The translations under genes and the position numbers were made by a program. A stretch of 64,000 nucleotides of DNA from Candidatus Competibacter phosphatis (GTDB lineage: Bacteria; Pseudomonadota; Gammaproteobacteria; Competibacterales; Competibacteraceae), in the NCBI RefSeq assembly GCF_012939995.1, contig NZ_SPMZ01000023.1, positions 48,066 through 112,065 of the forward strand. The letters are read 5' to 3'. The notes below the pieces were generated by a model that saw only the letters and a program-made list of their open reading frames with translations, made no database searches and was not told the DNA's origin. Below, piece by piece: positions 59,896 through 64,000 of this stretch. Positions within the stretch are counted from its first letter, which is position 1. Every line of letters starts with the position of its first letter.

Positions 59896-61761
59896 ATGAA
59901 TGCCGTGGTTCACGCCAAGGCCGAAAGCCGTCATCTGCTCTCGGGCAACGAAGCGGTGGCGCGCGCCGCCTGGGAGGCTGGCGTCCGTGTCGCCGCCGCC
60001 TATCCGGGCACTCCCGCCACCGAAATCCTGGAAAACATCGCGCTGTATCCCGATATCTATTCGGAATGGTCGGTGAACGAAAAAGTGGCGGTGGAAGTCG
60101 CCATCGGTGCGGCGCTGGCGGGCTCGCGTGCCTTGGCGGCCATGAAACACGTCGGCATGAACGTCGCCTCGGACGCTTTCATGACCCAGTCGCTGGCCGG
60201 CGTGGTCGGCGGTCTGGTGATCGTGGTGGCCGATGATGTCGGCCTGTCCTCGTCGCAGAACGAACAGGATTCCCGCTATTGGGGCCGCTTCGGCCACATG
60301 CCAGTGCTGGAACCGGCGGATTCCCAGGAAGCCTACGAGATGGTCAAGCAGGCTTTCGCGCTTTCCGAGCAATACGAGGTTCCGGTCATCGTCCGCATGA
60401 CCACCCGTGTCTGCCACGTCAAGGCCATGGTCACGGTCGCGGGCCAACGGACCGAACACGCCGCCGCCGGCTTCCAGAAGAATCCCCAGCGCTGGGTGAT
60501 GACCCCGGCCAACGCCAAGCCGCGCCTACCGGTGATGCACCAACGCGAACGACAGTTACAGGCCATGAGTGAAGCCAGCGATCTCAACTTCTCGGTCACT
60601 AGTAGTGACCGCCGGATCGGCTTCGTAACCGCCGGACCGGCCTTCATGCACGTCCGCGAAACTTTCCCTAACGCTCCCGTGCTCAAGCTCGGGTTCAGTT
60701 GCCCGCCACCGCTGGAAAAAATCCGCGCCTTCGCCGGCCAGGTCGATACCCTGGTGGTGGTCGAGGAAACCGAGCCATTGCTGGAAACCGAGATCCGCGC
60801 CGCCGGTCTGGAGGTGCGCGGCAAGGATATTCTGCCGCGTTGGGGCGAATTGGCGCCCAGCGTGTTGCGCCCGGCGATCAAGCCCTTGCTGGGCGAACCC
60901 TACCAGGTTCCAACCCGCCCGCAATCGACCGTCTTCCCGCGCCCGCCGACCATGTGCGCCTCTTGCCCGCATCTCGGCCCCTACTTTGCCCTCTCCCACA
61001 TCCGTAATCTCAACATCGTCGGCGACATCGGTTGCTATACCCTTGGTGCCGGTCATCCCTGGAACGCGCTGGATACCTGCACCTGCATGGGCGCCTCGCT
61101 GAGCATGGCCCACGGCATGGACAAAGGGCGCGGCGCGTCCGACGAGAAGAAAAGCATCGTCGCGGTTATCGGCGATTCCACCTTCCTGCACATGGGCATG
61201 CAGGGTCTGCTGAACATGATCTACAACCGTGGCAACGTCACCGTGTTGCTGCTCGACAATCGTTCGGTCGGCATGACCGGCGGTCAGGAAAATCCCGGCA
61301 CCGGCCAGAATCTGCACGGCTTGCCGACCCCGCGAGTCGATTTTGCCAAACTGGCCGAAGCGCTCGGCGTCCGCCCGGAGCGTATCCGCATGGTCGATCC
61401 CTACGAGTTGCCCACCATGGTCAAGCTGGTACGGGAAGAAACCAAGATGAACGAACCCTCGATCATCATCACTAACCGCCCCTGCTCGCTGACCGACCGC
61501 TTCGAGCGCTTCCGGCCCTACGAAGTCATCGACGACCAATGCACCGGTTGCGGCAATTGCATCGACCTCGGTTGCCCGGCCATCTCGGTCTCTCGCCGCG
61601 AGACCGTGACCGCCAAGAGCGGCAAAAGCAAGGAGCTGGTCTTCGCCCGCATCGATGCCAATACCTGTACCGGTTGCCACATGTGTGTCGAAACCTGTGC
61701 CCCCGAAGCGATTGTCCAGCAACCGCAAGCCAATACCATCCGGATTCATCCCCATGCTTGA
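59896..61761 (+). CDS. iorA: indolepyruvate:ferredoxin oxidoreductase alpha subunit IorA
   Basis: This cytoplasmic thiamine-diphosphate enzyme oxidatively decarboxylates aryl pyruvates to aryl-acetyl-CoA and reduces ferredoxin. The N-terminal pyrimidine-binding domain has LLSGNEAVARAAWEAGVRVAAAYPGTPA. The TPP-binding domain has GDIGCYTLGAGHPW near 376 with GDSTFLHMGMQGLLN, and two [4Fe-4S] clusters lie at the end (CTGCGNCIDLGCP near 547, CTGCHMCVETCAP near 592). Length is 621 residues. It overlaps iorB by eight bases and points to catabolism of aromatic amino acids. Confidence 0.94.
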   Translation: MNAVVHAKAESRHLLSGNEAVARAAWEAGVRVAAAYPGTPATEILENIALYPDIYSEWSVNEKVAVEVAIGAALAGSRALAAMKHVGMNVASDAFMTQSLAGVVGGLVIVVADDVGLSSSQNEQDSRYWGRFGHMPVLEPADSQEAYEMVKQAFALSEQYEVPVIVRMTTRVCHVKAMVTVAGQRTEHAAAGFQKNPQRWVMTPANAKPRLPVMHQRERQLQAMSEASDLNFSVTSSDRRIGFVTAGPAFMHVRETFPNAPVLKLGFSCPPPLEKIRAFAGQVDTLVVVEETEPLLETEIRAAGLEVRGKDILPRWGELAPSVLRPAIKPLLGEPYQVPTRPQSTVFPRPPTMCASCPHLGPYFALSHIRNLNIVGDIGCYTLGAGHPWNALDTCTCMGASLSMAHGMDKGRGASDEKKSIVAVIGDSTFLHMGMQGLLNMIYNRGNVTVLLLDNRSVGMTGGQENPGTGQNLHGLPTPRVDFAKLAEALGVRPERIRMVDPYELPTMVKLVREETKMNEPSIIITNRPCSLTDRFERFRPYEVIDDQCTGCGNCIDLGCPAISVSRRETVTAKSGKSKELVFARIDANTCTGCHMCVETCAPEAIVQQPQANTIRIHPHA

Positions 61762-62362
61762 CGGTATCACCAACATCCTGGTGGTCGGCATCGGTGGTCA
61801 GGGCGTAATGACCGCCGCCGAAATGCTGGCCCGCACCGCCCTGAACCAAGGGTACGACGTCAAGAAAACCGAAGTGGCCGGCATGGCCCAGCGCGGCGGG
61901 GTGGTCTCCTCTCACGTTCGTTTCGGTCCCAGGATCTACTCGCCGCAGATCGATCCCGGTGAAGCCGATCTGCTGATCGGCTTCGAAGCCGCCGAAGCGT
62001 TGCGCTGGCTGCCCTATCTGCGCCCCACCGGCGTTGCCATGGTCAACACCCTGCGCCTCGCGCCGCCGGTGGTGTCGGTCGGTTTGTATGACTACCCCGC
62101 CGATCCCATCGGCGAATTGGCTCAGGCCGGCATCGAGGTTCATGCCTTCGACGCCGGCGCCATCGCGACGGAATTGGGTAATGCCAAGCTGGTGAATACC
62201 ATCATGCTGGGGGCGATCAGCGACTACCTGCCCTTCTCCGCCGCAGTGCTCAGGGACTGCATTATCGAGGGCTTCCGCGCCTATAAACCCAAACTGGCGG
62301 AGATCAATGCCCAGGCGTTCGACACCGGGCGGGAGGCCGGACACGTCCAAACATCGTCATAA
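61754..62362 (+). CDS. iorB: indolepyruvate:ferredoxin oxidoreductase beta subunit IorB
   Basis: This is the gamma-type domain subunit of IOR. It has ILVVGIGGQGVMTAAEMLARTAL near residue 8, the conserved KKTEVAGMAQRGGVVSSHVRFG, and GEADLLIGFEAAEALRWLPYL. Length is 202 residues, as expected. ATG 61754 is chosen because it overlaps the end of iorA and begins MLDGITNILVVG; the frame is open further upstream inside iorA. Confidence 0.93.
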   Translation: MLDGITNILVVGIGGQGVMTAAEMLARTALNQGYDVKKTEVAGMAQRGGVVSSHVRFGPRIYSPQIDPGEADLLIGFEAAEALRWLPYLRPTGVAMVNTLRLAPPVVSVGLYDYPADPIGELAQAGIEVHAFDAGAIATELGNAKLVNTIMLGAISDYLPFSAAVLRDCIIEGFRAYKPKLAEINAQAFDTGREAGHVQTSS

Positions 62363-62379
62363 CGCTCCTTAAACCGAGC

Positions 62380-62403
62380 CGATGGGTCGACCCTGACCCA
62401 TCG
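62380..62403. repeat. strong hairpin between iorB and the binding-protein gene
   Basis: CGATGGGTC and GACCCATCG pair perfectly over nine bases around loop GACCCT. No T-run follows, so it may stabilise or process the mRNA, or end transcription weakly, between the IOR genes and the transporter genes. Confidence 0.45.
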
Positions 62404-62453
62404 ATCGGCCCGTGCCGGATTATTCCAATAACTACCCTCGGGGAGAAATCACA

Positions 62454-63596
62454 ATGAAAAATCAAGTGTGGAGAGCCATTCTGGTGTCGGCGTTGCTATT
62501 GGCCGGCGTCCAACCCGCCAACGCCGCCGATCCGATCAAGCTGGGTTCTTTCCTGGCGGTTACCGGTCCGGCCTCGTTTCTGGGCGATCCTGAACTCAAG
62601 ACCCTGCAAATGCTGGTCGAGGACATCAATGCCAAGGGCGGGGTCAAGGGCCGCAAGATCGAATTGGTCCACTACGACACCAGTGGCAAAGCCCAGGATG
62701 CGGTCGGCTTCGTCAAGCGTCTGATCCGTAACGATCAGGTCGATGTCATCGTCGGCGGCACCACTTCCGGCGATACCTTGGCCGTCATCCCGGAAGTGGA
62801 AAAGGCGGCTATTCCCCTGGTATCGCTGGCGGGGGCGATCGAAATCGTCGAACCGGTCAAGCCATGGGTGTTCAAGACCGCGCACACCGACCGCATGGCC
62901 GCCGCCAAGATCTTCGAGGACTTGCGCAAGCGCGGCTTGACCAAGGTCGCGCTGATCGGCGGCGACGGCGGTTTCGACAAGTCCGGGCACGAGCAACTCC
63001 TCAAGCTGGCGCCCGATTACGGCATCTCGATCATTGCCGACGAATCCTACGGTAACAAAGACACCGACATGACCGCCCAATTGGCCAAGATCCGCGCCTC
63101 GGACGCCCAGGCGGTCATCAACTTCGGTTTCGGCCAGGCACCGGCCATCGTCACCAAGAACATGAAACAATTGGGTATCGATCTGCCGCTTTACCAATCC
63201 CATGGTGTCGCCTCCAAAACCTTCATCGATCTGGCCGGCGCGGCGGCCGAGGGTGTGCGCCTGCCGGCGGCGGCCCTGGTCGTCGCCGAACAATTACCCG
63301 ATACCGATCCCCAAAAACCGATTTTGCTCGATTACAAAAAGCGCTTCGAGGCCAAATATGGGCCGGTTTCCACCTTCGGCGGCCATGCCTACGACGGCCT
63401 GATGATCGTTGTGGCGGCCATCGAGCGGGCCGGCGGCACCGACAAGGCCAAGGTGCGCGACGAAATCGAGAAAACCCATGGCTTTATCGGCACGGCCGGC
63501 GTGTTCAACATGACGCCCACCGATCATATGGGCTTAAGCTTGGATGCCTTTAAGATGGTGGAGATTCGCGACGGGGCTTGGAAGATCGTCGAATAA
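62454..63596 (+). CDS. branched-chain-amino-acid-type ABC transporter substrate-binding protein
   Basis: This is a periplasmic Leu/Ile/Val-type binding protein (Peripla_BP_6). The signal peptide is residues 1-24 (PANA cleavage). The mature protein begins ADPIKLGSFLAVTGPASFLG, and GGVKGRKIELVHYDTSGKAQDAVGFVKRLI and VDVIVGGTTSGDTLAV are typical. Length is 380 residues. GGGGAG precedes ATG 62454. Next to iorAB, it may import an aromatic acid or amino acid rather than leucine; the LivJ name is therefore not given. Confidence 0.9.
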   Translation: MKNQVWRAILVSALLLAGVQPANAADPIKLGSFLAVTGPASFLGDPELKTLQMLVEDINAKGGVKGRKIELVHYDTSGKAQDAVGFVKRLIRNDQVDVIVGGTTSGDTLAVIPEVEKAAIPLVSLAGAIEIVEPVKPWVFKTAHTDRMAAAKIFEDLRKRGLTKVALIGGDGGFDKSGHEQLLKLAPDYGISIIADESYGNKDTDMTAQLAKIRASDAQAVINFGFGQAPAIVTKNMKQLGIDLPLYQSHGVASKTFIDLAGAAAEGVRLPAAALVVAEQLPDTDPQKPILLDYKKRFEAKYGPVSTFGGHAYDGLMIVVAAIERAGGTDKAKVRDEIEKTHGFIGTAGVFNMTPTDHMGLSLDAFKMVEIRDGAWKIVE

Positions 63597-63605
63597 GCGC
63601 CGCCG

Positions 63606-64000
63606 ATGCCCGAGCAACTGCTGCAGTTTCTGGCGACCGGGATCACGATCGGTTCGATTTATGCTTTGGTGGGGCTGGGATTCGCCCTGATCTACAACGC
63701 CTCCGATGTAGTGAACTTCGCCCAGGGAGAATTCGTGATGCTGGGCGCCATGGCCACCGTCGCCCTGCTGAACGCCGGCTTGCCGCTGGTGCTGGCGGGA
63801 CTTGGCGCGACCCTGTTGACCGCGCTGGTCGGCCTGCTGCTGGAACGCTTTGCCATCGAACCGGCGGCGGGCGCATCGGTGGTCAGCACCATCATCGTCA
63901 CCATCGGCGCGGCGATTTTTCTGCGCGGCGTCGTCCTACTGCTGTGGGGCAAGGGGTTTCACGCCCTACCCCCCTTCACCGGCGACACGCCCATCCAATT
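63606..64000 (+). CDS. branched-chain-amino-acid-type ABC transporter permease LivH family, cut by right edge
   Basis: ATG 63606, nine bases after the binding-protein stop, opens MPEQLLQFLATGITIGSIYALVGLGFALIYNASDVVNFAQGEFVMLG, the classic N-terminus of LivH permeases (shown here only in part in each motif: GSIYALVGLGFALIYN, NFAQGEF). About 131 residues with four hydrophobic stretches are visible before the window ends. Confidence 0.9.
   Translation, partial: MPEQLLQFLATGITIGSIYALVGLGFALIYNASDVVNFAQGEFVMLGAMATVALLNAGLPLVLAGLGATLLTALVGLLLERFAIEPAAGASVVSTIIVTIGAAIFLRGVVLLLWGKGFHALPPFTGDTPIQ

Overview
The window is GC-rich DNA (roughly 60% or more by eye) from a free-living gammaproteobacterium-like chromosome. 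Gene content fits a glycogen-cycling wastewater bacterium such as the Candidatus Competibacter group: a glycogen cluster (glgX, glgB, glgC, malQ), assimilatory nitrate reduction, cobalamin salvage, glutamate synthase and a CysB-type regulator. That taxonomic placement is inference from gene content. No rRNA, tRNA, CRISPR array or insertion sequence was recognised.

Layout. 0-6 kb: a cut-off DUF4124 protein, uppP, and an RND pump with its periplasmic adaptor behind an operator-like palindrome. 6-9 kb: cobU-cobT-cobC-cobS, each joined to the next by a 4-base ATGA overlap. 9-19 kb: nitrate assimilation, with a NasT-type ANTAR regulator followed by nrtA-nrtB-nrtD-nirB-nirD-nasA. A sigma-54 promoter, a tandem-hairpin ANTAR target and an intrinsic terminator precede nrtA. 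18.8-21.7 kb: a NamZ-like (DUF1343) protein, a diguanylate cyclase and an esterase. 21.8-26 kb: an aapJQMP amino-acid ABC transporter with a sigma-54-like promoter. 26.5-31.4 kb: a CgeB-like glycosyltransferase followed by four overlapping genes (PRTase-TRSP, HAD phosphatase, PRTase with Pelota-like tail, TIM-barrel C-C lyase). These match the nucleoside-like-metabolite module known from tellurium-resistance (Ter) loci, but no ter genes lie here. 31.4-33.7 kb: a lower-GC pair, a ParA-like ATPase with an AlbA_2/HATPase protein.

33.7-37.5 kb: an FAD-linked oxidase divergent from serA, then two small conserved proteins. 37.5-47.1 kb: glgX, a Tus-like protein, cysB, glgB, glgC and malQ; the Tus, cysB and glgB part is visibly poorer in GC. 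47-55 kb: guaC, thiM and gltD/gltB. 55-58.5 kb: a lone tyrosine recombinase and a yeiE/yeiH-like pair. 58.6-59.8 kb: a KfrA-like coiled-coil DNA-binding protein behind a 30-bp palindrome. 59.9-64 kb: indolepyruvate ferredoxin oxidoreductase (iorAB) and the start of a branched-chain amino-acid ABC transporter cut by the right edge.

Nitrogen links many of these units. Nitrate is imported and reduced to ammonium (nrt, nas, nir), ammonium is assimilated by GltBD, and amino acids are scavenged by Aap, with two of these units apparently under sigma-54. At least nine genes carry single-base frame breaks, most of them clearly at homopolymer runs and nearly all +1. This points to sequencing error rather than gene decay, so these genes are annotated across the breaks.
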